Origin: Bacillota bacterium
GTDB lineage: Bacteria > Bacillota > Clostridia > Peptostreptococcales > Anaerovoracaceae
Assembly (NCBI GenBank): GCA_017433375.1
Contig: JAFRHG010000003.1
Coordinates: 1 to 64,000, forward strand
DNA length: 64,000 nt
Direction: 5' to 3'
The stretch's first letter is position 1. Each line of letters begins with the position of its first letter. Positions 52,851-60,790 of the stretch are shown in pieces. Below the pieces are notes generated by a model that had not been told where the DNA came from, ran no database searches, and was given only the letters and a program-made list of their open reading frames with translations. A program made the translations under genes and the position numbers.

Positions 52851-52887
52851 AGGACTGCTGCGTCACAGCTGGCGCAGCAGTCCTTTC
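52851..52887 (+). terminator. Terminator after ppdK
   Basis: AGGACTGCTGCG pairs with CGCAGCAGTCC, followed by TTTCGTCTT. Confidence 0.85.
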
Positions 52888-52929
52888 GTCTTACGGAGAT
52901 ACGGGGTACGGATTCCGGAACTGGCAGAA

Positions 52930-53220
52930 CAGTCATTTCGGCCTTTTGATTTCAAAATATTTCCAGTTCGTGTAAAACTGACTCCGGTTGCCTTTGAATA
53001 TTCACAAAAAGCTCTTTTGAGACGGCAAAAGCGACCGATTTCAGGCCATTCGTGAATTTTCAGAGCCGAAATCTCATTTCATTCACCGATTTTCCCGATT
53101 TCGGTGTATTTAAAAACATTTAGGTCGAAAACATTCACAAAATGGAAATATATGGAATGGATTAGGCCGAAATCCGGACTTCTCGTGAATTTAAGAGACA
53201 CATTCGACGAAATATTCACC
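52930..53220. promoter_or_regulatory. Repeat-structured, AT-rich non-coding region upstream of the YkvI gene
   Basis: No gene is present. Six ATTCAC/GTGAAT hexamers start at 53000, 53052, 53081, 53133, 53185 and 53214; the gaps are 52, 29, 52, 52 and 29, so the first three sites repeat as a set after 133 bp. ATTCACAAAA opens both sets, CGTGAATTT is in the middle of both and ATTCACC closes both. Between them CCGAAATC or its complement recurs (about 53066, 53095, 53168; ATTTCGGCC at 52935). A decamer copy lies at 52988. It ends 25 bp before the transporter start. Confidence 0.65.
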
Positions 53221-53244
53221 AGTTAGCCCGCAGGAGACAGCAGC

Positions 53245-54348
53245 GTGGAGGAAGACAGACAACAAGTGAACAGGGGGAGCGTGATCCGGATCGCCGGGGC
53301 CTATGTGGCCTGGGTGATGGGGTCCGGCTTCGCCACCGGGCAGGAGATCCTGCAGTTTTTCACCAGTTACGGATACTGGAGTTTTGCGCTGCTGGGAATC
53401 AACCTGCTGGGATTCCTGCTGATCGGGCCAATGATCCTGCGCTCCGGCTGGGAGCACCGGGAGGACCCGGACTATAACCACTTTGTCTTCTTCTGCGGGA
53501 AAAAGCTGGGCGTGGCCTATTCCTGGTTCCTTCCCCTAAGCATGTTCGCCGGGATGGTGATCCTGATCTCGGGATCCGGTGCCACGCTACAGGAATACTA
53601 CGGGCTGAACCACTATGTGGGTGCCCTGATGATGGCTGCTCTGGCGCTGACGGCCTATATAATAGGATTTCAGCGGTTCGTGCGGATCGTATCCTTTATC
53701 GGGCCGACGATCATCGCTTTCTCCGTCGTTGTGGGCATCGTGACCGTCTGCCGGGACTTCAGCGGTCTCATGGCTGTGGAGGAGGGCCCCAGCGCAACGC
53801 CCGGACTGTCGGCATCCGATGTCATGGAGGCCAGGCAGCCGGTACCGTTCTGGTGGCTTTCCGGCCTTCTCTATATCTCCTATAACCTCTGCGGGGGCTC
53901 AAAGTACTATTCGGCCCTGGGCATGACCGCACCCACCCGGCGGGAAGCACTTCTCGGCGGGGTGGTGGGGACCATCGCCCTGATGATGTCCATCCTGCTG
54001 ATGAACACGGCCATGCTGACGGATATCGGCCATACCGCCGTACTGGACGTGCCTACCCTCTATCTGGCCCGCAAGATCGCCTGGCCCCTGGGCGCGGTCT
54101 TCAGCATCATTCTCATCATGGGCATCTTTTCCTCCTGTAGCGCCATGCTCTGGACCATCAGCGAGAAATTCGTCGTCCAGGGAACCCGCAGGAGCCATTT
54201 CTTCGCCGCAGCAGTCTGCGTCGCGGCCTTTCTTCTTGGCCTGCTGCCCTTTGCCGGGCTGGTGGGCGTAGTCTATACCATTCTCGGGTATGTAGGCATG
54301 GTTTTCGCCGCCTGTGTAATTGGAAAAAAATGGTTGACACGCAAATAG
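53245..54348 (+). CDS. YkvI-family membrane transporter
   Basis: The 367-residue protein has ten to eleven membrane helices and the LeuT-like opening IAGAYVAWVMGSGFATGQEI, with an unwound helix 1 (GSGFATGQE) as in the APC superfamily. Matches YkvI-type proteins, of unknown substrate. The GTG start has AGGAG at 53232-53236. It follows the repeat-rich non-coding region, which probably controls it. Confidence 0.8.
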   Translation: MEEDRQQVNRGSVIRIAGAYVAWVMGSGFATGQEILQFFTSYGYWSFALLGINLLGFLLIGPMILRSGWEHREDPDYNHFVFFCGKKLGVAYSWFLPLSMFAGMVILISGSGATLQEYYGLNHYVGALMMAALALTAYIIGFQRFVRIVSFIGPTIIAFSVVVGIVTVCRDFSGLMAVEEGPSATPGLSASDVMEARQPVPFWWLSGLLYISYNLCGGSKYYSALGMTAPTRREALLGGVVGTIALMMSILLMNTAMLTDIGHTAVLDVPTLYLARKIAWPLGAVFSIILIMGIFSSCSAMLWTISEKFVVQGTRRSHFFAAAVCVAAFLLGLLPFAGLVGVVYTILGYVGMVFAACVIGKKWLTRK

Positions 54349-54383
54349 GAAGATGATAACATAATTCCCAATAAATGGGAATT
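54334..54383 (+). promoter_or_regulatory. Promoter with operator-like palindrome
   Basis: TTGACA (54334-54339), 17 bp and TAACAT (54357-54362) form a strong promoter within the end of the YkvI gene. AATTCCCA-ATAAA-TGGGAATT (54363-54383), a perfect 8-bp dyad, sits right at the expected transcription start. Confidence 0.7.
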
Positions 54384-54413
54384 GGAGATCATTGACGAAA
54401 GGCGGGAAAAACC

Positions 54414-55070
54414 ATGAAACGAATCACAGGGATTGTGATGACAACAGTCATCCTGTCCACCTGCGTTGCTTTTGCGCAGGAAATTGCCGTGGATGTGGAC
54501 GTGGGCGACCACGGGACGGTCAACGGAAAGGAGGCGGATCACCAGGAAACTACAGACGCTGAAGGCACCTACCGGGCGGTGATTTCACCCGATGAGGGAT
54601 ATGAGATCGGGGAAATCAAGGTGAACGGGGAGCCCCTATCTGAAGTAGACCAAAAAAATATTACGGAAAACAACGGAACGCTTAAACTGGAGGGGGTAAC
54701 GGAAAAAGTCGACGTTTCCGCCACGTTCCAGAAGGAAGGAACGGCCGCTGCGGAAGCCGAAAAGACTGATGAAAGCAAGGCTGCGGCGGATCTGAAGGAA
54801 ATGGCAGAGTCTTCCCGGGAAGAGACGGATGCCGGAACGGACGATGCAAAGGCAACGGCCGACGCAGACGGCAGCACGGAGACGGAAACAGCTGCGGTCA
54901 CCGACAGCAAGAAGGAGAAAGACAAGAAGTCCTCAAAACAAGCTTCTCCGGCCACGGGAGATCCATCCCGGTCGGGAATACCTGCAGCAGCGCTTCTTGC
55001 CGCTCTTGCGGCCGCCGTCATGCTGCTGCTCCGGATAAGACATAGTAAGCGCGCAGGGGTCAGGCGCTGA
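54414..55070 (+). CDS. Cell-wall-anchored-like surface protein
   Basis: The 218-residue protein has a signal peptide (IVMTTVILSTCVAFAQ), a small domain (about 20-105: DVDVGDHGTVNGKEA, YRAVISPDEGYEIGEIKVNG, GVTEKVDVSATF; a repeat-type beta domain), a long Glu/Ala/Thr/Lys linker, and a sorting signal: SPATGD, a hydrophobic helix (AAALLAALAAAVMLLL) and the basic tail RIRHSKRAGVRR. SPATG is an xPxTG variant, so a sortase would attach it to the wall. The ligand is unknown. Confidence 0.75.
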   Translation: MKRITGIVMTTVILSTCVAFAQEIAVDVDVGDHGTVNGKEADHQETTDAEGTYRAVISPDEGYEIGEIKVNGEPLSEVDQKNITENNGTLKLEGVTEKVDVSATFQKEGTAAAEAEKTDESKAAADLKEMAESSREETDAGTDDAKATADADGSTETETAAVTDSKKEKDKKSSKQASPATGDPSRSGIPAAALLAALAAAVMLLLRIRHSKRAGVRR

Positions 55071-55086
55071 AAGGGGGTAAGGGATT

Positions 55087-56310
55087 ATGAGACTGATGAT
55101 ATGGTCAGGGGTTATTTTATTGTCCGCGTTTTTCGTGGGAAACGGCCATGTTTGCGCCGTCACCGTGCCTCAGGTCACCGTGGAGAAGGTGACGGCAACG
55201 GAGGTGGAAGGCACCGTGTCCCACGCCATGGGCCAGACCATCCTTCTGCGTTCGGCGGACCAGGAAGCCCTCTTTGATGAAGTAAAAGTGGGGGATTCCG
55301 GCGGTCCGGAGCCCTTTAAGCTGGAGCTTCCGAAGGAAGAAGAGCCGGCTGCCGACGGGAACGGGAAGGAGGGCGCAGAGACGAGTGGACAGGAGGCCGC
55401 CGAATCAGACTCGGCGGAAACCGTCATCGCTGACGACCAGGAGAAGATAGAACTGATCGTCAAGGCCATGCCGGCGCCGGGCGTGACGGCCTCCCGGGCG
55501 GTTGCGGTCGAGCCGCCGGCGGATCAGCAAACAGCGGGTTTGGGAGAAGCGGAGGACGCTGAAACCCCGGAAGCTGCGGGTGAAACGGACTCTGCAGACC
55601 CGTCCGCCACCGAGGCCTCGTCTTCAACAGAGTCAACCGAAGCCCCGACGGAGCCCGAGCCTACGGAGGCCCCGGCTCCCGCTGAAACCGAGCCGGCACC
55701 CACCGAATCCCCGGCCCCAACGGAGCAGGCCCCGACAGAGGCAACCCAGCCGGCCGCCAAACCAAAGACTGCGGCGGAGGGACGGGCGGCAGCCGTGGCC
55801 TGGGCCAGGCAGATCGCCGCCGATGACCGGTTCACCTACGGCGCCACACCTTACTCCCGGCACAACGGCTGCTATTTCTGCCATACCAACGGAGGCAAGA
55901 AGAAGCGGGCGAAGAAGACCAAGTGGGCCAACGGGTACAATGGCAAGACCTGGTCGAGGACTTATTGCTGCAATCCCTTCGTTCACGCCTGCTATGCCCA
56001 CGGTGCCCAGCATCCGAGGATGCTTAAGGCGTGCAGGAATATGAACGCCATCGACATGGGGAAGTCAAGCTACAAAAAGATGGGTTGTTTCAAGAACCTG
56101 GGCAAGCCGTCATTCAGCAAACTGACCGCCGGCGACATCTTCGTGGGAAGCAATCATGTCTGGCTGTACTGCGGGGGAAATGAACTGGCGGAAGCCACCT
56201 CTCTGGGCGGCAAAGCCAAATCCTGGAGCGCCGATTCCATCCGGGTCACGGGAGGAGCAAAGAAGCGATATAAAAAATGCCGCTTCGTCATGCGTTTTAC
56301 CGGATATTAA
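55087..56310 (+). CDS. Secreted protein with C-terminal NlpC/CHAP-like domain
   Basis: The 407-residue protein has a signal peptide (MIWSGVILLSAFFVGNGHVC), an N-terminal beta region (about 25-80), a Pro/Thr/Glu/Ala linker (about 80-235; EAPTEPEPTEAPAP), and a C-terminal domain (about 240-407) with FTYGATPYSRHNGCYFCHTN, a candidate nucleophile in YCCNPFVHACYAHG and GDIFVGSNHVWLYCG carrying His and a following strand. The order Cys...His fits papain-like NlpC/P60 or CHAP peptidases acting on peptidoglycan, but catalytic roles are inferred. Basic and Cys-rich. Likely one operon with the wall-anchored protein. Confidence 0.7.
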   Translation: MRLMIWSGVILLSAFFVGNGHVCAVTVPQVTVEKVTATEVEGTVSHAMGQTILLRSADQEALFDEVKVGDSGGPEPFKLELPKEEEPAADGNGKEGAETSGQEAAESDSAETVIADDQEKIELIVKAMPAPGVTASRAVAVEPPADQQTAGLGEAEDAETPEAAGETDSADPSATEASSSTESTEAPTEPEPTEAPAPAETEPAPTESPAPTEQAPTEATQPAAKPKTAAEGRAAAVAWARQIAADDRFTYGATPYSRHNGCYFCHTNGGKKKRAKKTKWANGYNGKTWSRTYCCNPFVHACYAHGAQHPRMLKACRNMNAIDMGKSSYKKMGCFKNLGKPSFSKLTAGDIFVGSNHVWLYCGGNELAEATSLGGKAKSWSADSIRVTGGAKKRYKKCRFVMRFTGY

Positions 56311-56317
56311 GTGTCTT

Positions 56318-56401
56318 GCAGGGGGAAAAGTGCTTTTGCTTTCCCCCTGCCTGTGGTATCATGAATCTGTAAGCGGGACAGGCTATGGTTTCTGGCCTGT
56401 C
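56318..56401 (+). promoter_or_regulatory. Purine operon leader: terminator, promoter and attenuator-like hairpin
   Basis: GCAGGGGGAAA pairs with TTTCCCCCTGC (56318-56350), ending the upstream genes. TGTGGTATCAT gives an extended -10 (TATCAT, 56357-56362). Just after the expected start, GACAGGC (56377-56383) pairs with GCCTGTC (56395-56401), followed by TGTTTTGG, a weak U-run that could attenuate transcription. It does not match the purine or ZTP riboswitch consensus that I know. Confidence 0.5.
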
Positions 56402-56430
56402 TGTTTTGGTTCAAGGAGAGGAGAGACCCC

Positions 56431-56913
56431 ATGAAAAAGGTCGGACTGGTGATGGGAAGCGACAGCGATCTGCCCGTCGTACAGAAGGCGGTAGACCAGC
56501 TGAAAGCCCTGGGTGTGCCCTATGAAGCCCACGTTTACTCGGCGCACAGGACGCCGGAAGAAGCGAAAGCCTTCGCCCAGAACGCGGAGGATAACGGATT
56601 CGGTGTAATCATTGCTTTTGCGGGGAAGGCGGCCCATCTGGCAGGCGCCATCGCGGCGAACACGCTGCTGCCGGTCATCGGCGTTCCGGTGAAATCCTCG
56701 ACCCTGGACGGGCTGGACGCGCTCCTGTCCACGGTGCAGATGCCCAGCGGCATTCCCGTGGCTACGGTGGCCATCGACGGAGCGGCCAATGCGGCGATCC
56801 TGGCGGCGCAGATCCTTGCTGCCGGCGATCCGGAACTGGCGGCGAGGCTGCGTGAGCAGAGAGCGGAGGCGGCGGCAAAGGTCCTGGCCAAGGACGGGGC
56901 GCTGGAAATATAA
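56431..56913 (+). CDS. purE: N5-carboxyaminoimidazole ribonucleotide mutase
   Basis: The 160-residue protein has class I PurE motifs: GSDSDLPVVQKA, SAHRTPEEAKAFA with the catalytic His, and IAFAGKAAHLAGAIAA. It converts N5-CAIR to CAIR in purine synthesis. First gene of the operon, as is common. No purK is seen in the window, so the N5-CAIR source must lie elsewhere or the reaction runs directly from AIR at high CO2. Confidence 0.95.
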   Translation: MKKVGLVMGSDSDLPVVQKAVDQLKALGVPYEAHVYSAHRTPEEAKAFAQNAEDNGFGVIIAFAGKAAHLAGAIAANTLLPVIGVPVKSSTLDGLDALLSTVQMPSGIPVATVAIDGAANAAILAAQILAAGDPELAARLREQRAEAAAKVLAKDGALEI

Positions 56914-56946
56914 CATAGAGTCAAACACGGAGAAAGGATAATAAAC

Positions 56947-58371
56947 ATGGGCGGATATTTTGGAGCGGTCTCCACACGCGACGTGGTGATGGACATCTTT
57001 TACGGAACGGACTACCATTCCCATCTGGGCACAAAGCGGGGCGGCATGGCCGTCTATGACGCGGAGATCGGTTTCAAGAGGGAGATCCATAACATCGAAC
57101 ACTCTCCCTTCCGGACCAAATTCGAGGATCTGGTGACTCGGATCACAGGCACGTCGGGCATCGGCTGCATCAGCGACACGGATCCCCAGCCGATGATGAT
57201 CCATTCCAACCACGGCGTCTACGCCATCGTCATCGTCGGCGTCATCAACAACCAATCTGATCTGGTGAAGCAGTATCTGGCCTTCAGCGGCGGTCATTTC
57301 GAAGCCATGAGCGGGGGAAGGGTGAATTCCACCGAGCTGGTGGCGTCGCTGATCGACCAGAAAACCGATTTTGTGGCCGGCCTGCGGTTTGCCCAGGAGT
57401 CCATCGACGGTTCTGCTTCTATTTTGATTCTGCGGGACGACGGCGTGATCCTGGCGGCCCGGGACAAGTTCGGCCGCACGCCGATACTCATCGGCAAGGA
57501 CGCCTACGGCCACGCCGTGTCCTTCGAGCACTTCGCCTATGAGAAACTTGGCTATGAGACCTGCTATGAGATGGGCCCGGGGGAGATCGTCGAAGTCCGG
57601 GCAAAGGCAATCCGGACTCTGTCGGAACCCCTGAAGAGGAAATGCATCTGCGCCTTCCTCTGGTCCTATTACGGCTATCCCAATTCCACCTACGAGGGCA
57701 TCAACGTGGAGACCATGCGAAACCGCAACGGACGGCTCATGGCCCGCTTTGACAAGGAAAACGGCAAGTCCTTTGACATCGACTATGTCTGCGGCGTGCC
57801 GGATTCCGGCATCGCCCACGCGGTAGGCTATTCCAACGAATGCCACGTAGACTACGCCCGGGCATTCGTCAAATACACCCCTACCTGGCCCAGGAGCTTC
57901 ATGCCGGTTAACCAGAAGGAGAGAAACCGGGTGGCTAAGATGAAGCTGGTGCCGGTGAAGGAACTGATCGACGGTAAGAAACTGCTCTTCGTGGACGACA
58001 GCATCGTCCGGGGAACCCAGATGCGGGAAACGGTGGAGTTCCTCTATGAGAACGGCGCCAAGGAAGTGCATATGCGTTCCGCCTGTCCGCCCATCATGTA
58101 CGGATGCAAATACCTGAACTTCTCCCGGTCCACCTCGGACATGGACCTGATCGCCCGGCAGACGATCCTGGAAATGGAGGGGGAAGACGGCGAAAAGCAT
58201 ATCGAGGAGTACAGCGACGGCCGGACGGAGCGGGGAAAGGCCCTGCGGAACGCTATCTGCGAAAAACTCCATCTGAAATCCCTGGAATTCCAGAATATCG
58301 ACCTGATCATCGAGGCCATCGGCCTGGATGAGTCGGAGATCTGCACCTACTGCTGGAACGGCAAGGAATAG
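56947..58371 (+). CDS. purF: Amidophosphoribosyltransferase-like protein without N-terminal Cys
   Basis: The 474-residue protein has the PurF layout: an Ntn-type glutaminase domain (about 1-230: HSHLGTKRGGMAVYD, SGIGCISDTDPQPM, VGVINNQSDLV, SGGRVNSTELVAALI-like, RDKFGRTPILIG) and a phosphoribosyltransferase domain with LLFVDDSIVRGTQ (PRPP loop, about 340-356). The sequence starts MGGYFGAVS, so the catalytic Cys that should follow the initiator Met is Gly. Such MGG-type homologues occur in anaerobes. It should make phosphoribosylamine, but glutamine use is doubtful. GAAAGGA precedes the ATG. Confidence 0.85.
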   Translation: MGGYFGAVSTRDVVMDIFYGTDYHSHLGTKRGGMAVYDAEIGFKREIHNIEHSPFRTKFEDLVTRITGTSGIGCISDTDPQPMMIHSNHGVYAIVIVGVINNQSDLVKQYLAFSGGHFEAMSGGRVNSTELVASLIDQKTDFVAGLRFAQESIDGSASILILRDDGVILAARDKFGRTPILIGKDAYGHAVSFEHFAYEKLGYETCYEMGPGEIVEVRAKAIRTLSEPLKRKCICAFLWSYYGYPNSTYEGINVETMRNRNGRLMARFDKENGKSFDIDYVCGVPDSGIAHAVGYSNECHVDYARAFVKYTPTWPRSFMPVNQKERNRVAKMKLVPVKELIDGKKLLFVDDSIVRGTQMRETVEFLYENGAKEVHMRSACPPIMYGCKYLNFSRSTSDMDLIARQTILEMEGEDGEKHIEEYSDGRTERGKALRNAICEKLHLKSLEFQNIDLIIEAIGLDESEICTYCWNGKE

Positions 58372-58393
58372 GAGAGGGGAAAGGAACCAAGCC

Positions 58394-59437
58394 ATGATCA
58401 AGAATTCAACATCCGATGCCTACGCGGCATCCGGCGTGGACATCACCGCGGGATATAAAGCGGTACAGCTGATGAAGGAGCACGTGGCCAGGACCGCGAC
58501 GCCGGGCGTGCTGTCCGATGTGGGCGGCTTCGGCGGCCTGTTCGCTCCGGACATCACCGGCATGAGTGAGCCCGTTCTGGTCAGCGGAACCGACGGGGTG
58601 GGAACGAAGCTGAAACTGGCCTTCGCGGCGGACCGCCACGACACTATCGGCATCGACTGCGTGGCCATGTGCGTCAACGACATCATCTGTGTCGGCGCGA
58701 AGCCTCTGTTCTTCCTGGATTACATCGCCTGCGGCAAGAACGTACCCGAGCGGATCGCCCAGATCGTCAAGGGCGTTGCCGAGGGCTGCGTCCAGTCCGG
58801 GGCGGCCCTTATCGGCGGGGAGACGGCGGAAATGCCCGGCTTCTACCCCGAGAACGAATACGATCTGGCCGGCTTCGCCGTGGGCGTGGCCGACCGGCCG
58901 AAGCTGCTGGATCCCGCCAGTGTAAAGGAAGGGGACGTGATTATCGCCCTGCCTTCCAGCGGCGTCCACTCCAACGGCTTCTCCCTGGTGCGCAAGGTCT
59001 TCGACGTGGAGAGCGAAGAGAGCAGAAAGCCCCTGGAGGCGCTGGGCGGGAAGTCCCTTCTGGAGACCCTGCTGACGCCGACCAGGATCTACGTGAAGCC
59101 GGTCCTCGGCCTGATGGAGGTCGTCCGGCCCCGGGCCATCGCCCACATTACCGGCGGCGGCTTTTATGAGAACATTCCCCGGAGCCTGCCCGACGGCCTG
59201 TCGGCGAAGATCCACCGCAGTGACGTGCGGGTCCTTCCCATATTCGAAGAGATCGCCCGGGCAGGAGGGATCAGCGAGCATGACATGTTCAACACCTTCA
59301 ATATGGGTGTAGGCATGATCTGCATCGTGGCCAAAGAGGATGAGGAGAATGCGCTGAGCACCCTGGCCGGAATGGGCGAGGAGGCCTACCGGCTGGGTGA
59401 AGTCGTCGCTTCCGATGAGGGGGTGATCCTGTGTTAG
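58394..59437 (+). CDS. purM: Phosphoribosylformylglycinamidine cyclo-ligase
   Basis: The 347-residue AIR synthetase has YAASGVDITAGYKAVQLMK, GTDGVGTKLKLAF, the metal/ATP site GIDCVAMCVNDIICVGAKPLFFLDY and GGETAEMPGFY. I chose the ATG at 58394, downstream of GGGGAAAGGAA; the upstream extension overlaps purF and is not conserved in the family. It closes the imidazole ring of FGAM. Its end overlaps purN by seven bases. Confidence 0.95.
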   Translation: MIKNSTSDAYAASGVDITAGYKAVQLMKEHVARTATPGVLSDVGGFGGLFAPDITGMSEPVLVSGTDGVGTKLKLAFAADRHDTIGIDCVAMCVNDIICVGAKPLFFLDYIACGKNVPERIAQIVKGVAEGCVQSGAALIGGETAEMPGFYPENEYDLAGFAVGVADRPKLLDPASVKEGDVIIALPSSGVHSNGFSLVRKVFDVESEESRKPLEALGGKSLLETLLTPTRIYVKPVLGLMEVVRPRAIAHITGGGFYENIPRSLPDGLSAKIHRSDVRVLPIFEEIARAGGISEHDMFNTFNMGVGMICIVAKEDEENALSTLAGMGEEAYRLGEVVASDEGVILC

Positions 59438-60777
59438 AGACCCGGATCGCCGTACTGATCTCCGGCGGAGGGACCAATCTCCAGGCCCTGATCGATGCCC
59501 AGGAAGCGGGAGTGATCCGCCACGGCAGGATTGCCTTTGTCCTGTCATCCAACCCCGATGCCTACGGGCTGAAACGGGCGGAGAAGGCCGGCATTGAGAC
59601 CGCCGTGGTGAGCCGGAAGGAGGCGGGCGGCCAGGTGGCCTTCGAGGAGGAGATCCTGGAGCAGCTGGAGAAGCACGATATCGACATGATCGTGCTGGCC
59701 GGATTCATGAAGATCCTCAGCGGAAACTTTACGAAGGAATACGACCGGCGGATCATCAATGTGCATCCGTCCCTTATCCCAGCCTTCTGCGGCAAGGGCT
59801 GCTACGGGCTGAAGGTCCACGAGATGGCCCTGGAATACGGGGTGAAGGTGACGGGTGCGACGGTGCATTACGTCAATGAGATACCCGACGGCGGGCAGAT
59901 CATTCTGCAGAAGGCGGTACCGATCCAGCCCGGCGATACACCGGAGATACTGCAGCGGCGCGTTATGGAGGAGGCGGAGTGGAAGATCCTCCCCGAGGCC
60001 GCGGAACTGGTAGCAAGGAGGCTGATGATGGAAAAAGAAGCAAAAGCAACACCTTACCGGATCGATGATCTGGGTGCGCTGCTGGCGGAGAATGCCTATC
60101 CGGGCAGAGGCATCGTCATCGGACAGACGGAGACCACGGGGAAGGCGGTGACGGCCTATTTCATCATGGGCCGGAGCGAGAACAGCCGCAACCGTGTCTT
60201 TGCCCTGAAGAAGGGGGAACTGTTTACGGAGCCCTTTGATCCCTCCAAGGTGGTGGATCCCTCCCTGATCATCTACGCGGCACTGCGTACCGTTGGGGAT
60301 AACCTGATCGTCACCAACGGCGATCAGACGGACACCATCCGGGACTTCCTGCAGGAGGGAAAAACCTTTGAAGAGGCCCTGCGGACCAGGGAGTTCGAGC
60401 CGGACTATCCCAACCTGACTCCGCGGATCAGCGGCATGGTGACCTTTGACGCTGAAGAGGACGCCGGATTCCGGTATAAGATGAGCATCCTGAAGAGCGA
60501 GGATCCCGAGGGCGCCCACTGCGGCCGCTACACCTTTGAATACGAACCGGAGGCCGGACTGGGCCATTTCCTGCACACCTACGCCTGCGACGGCAATCCC
60601 CTGCCCACCTTTGCCGGGGAGCCGGAGAGGGTGGCCGTTTCCGACGATATCGACGCCTTCACCGACATGCTGTGGAGAAACCTGAACGCGGACAACAAGG
60701 TGGCGCTCTACGTCAGGTATACGGACCCGAAGGACGGAAGAGTTGAAGACCGGGTGGAAAACCGGCACTTGAAATAG
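59431..60777 (+). CDS. GAR formyltransferase fused to IMP cyclohydrolase
   Basis: The 448-residue protein joins two purine enzymes. Residues 1-198 are PurN: VLISGGGTNLQALID, the formyl-folate site with NVHPSLIPAFCGKG and catalytic His/Asp (GATVHYVNEIPDGG). Residues about 200-448 are a PurO-like IMP cyclohydrolase: ENAYPGRGIVIGQTE, YFIMGRSENSRNRVF and the C-terminal NLNADNKVALYVRY. No stop separates them, yet an AGGAGG and two ATGs occur at the junction (60016-60030). The enzymes carry out steps 3 and 10 of the pathway. Separate AICAR transformylase follows 13 bp on. Confidence 0.9.
   Translation: MLETRIAVLISGGGTNLQALIDAQEAGVIRHGRIAFVLSSNPDAYGLKRAEKAGIETAVVSRKEAGGQVAFEEEILEQLEKHDIDMIVLAGFMKILSGNFTKEYDRRIINVHPSLIPAFCGKGCYGLKVHEMALEYGVKVTGATVHYVNEIPDGGQIILQKAVPIQPGDTPEILQRRVMEEAEWKILPEAAELVARRLMMEKEAKATPYRIDDLGALLAENAYPGRGIVIGQTETTGKAVTAYFIMGRSENSRNRVFALKKGELFTEPFDPSKVVDPSLIIYAALRTVGDNLIVTNGDQTDTIRDFLQEGKTFEEALRTREFEPDYPNLTPRISGMVTFDAEEDAGFRYKMSILKSEDPEGAHCGRYTFEYEPEAGLGHFLHTYACDGNPLPTFAGEPERVAVSDDIDAFTDMLWRNLNADNKVALYVRYTDPKDGRVEDRVENRHLK
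60016..60030 (+). promoter_or_regulatory. Internal ribosome binding site and start within the purN fusion
   Basis: AGGAGG (60016-60021) is followed by in-frame ATGs at 60025 and 60028, giving MMEKEAKATPYR, the natural beginning of a free IMP cyclohydrolase of about 250 residues. Both the fusion and the free C-terminal enzyme could be made. Confidence 0.6.
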
Positions 60778-60790
60778 GAGGAGAACCACG

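Noticed and set aside
56357-56430. Purine or ZTP riboswitch
   Set aside because: The leader is too short and lacks the conserved core of either class.
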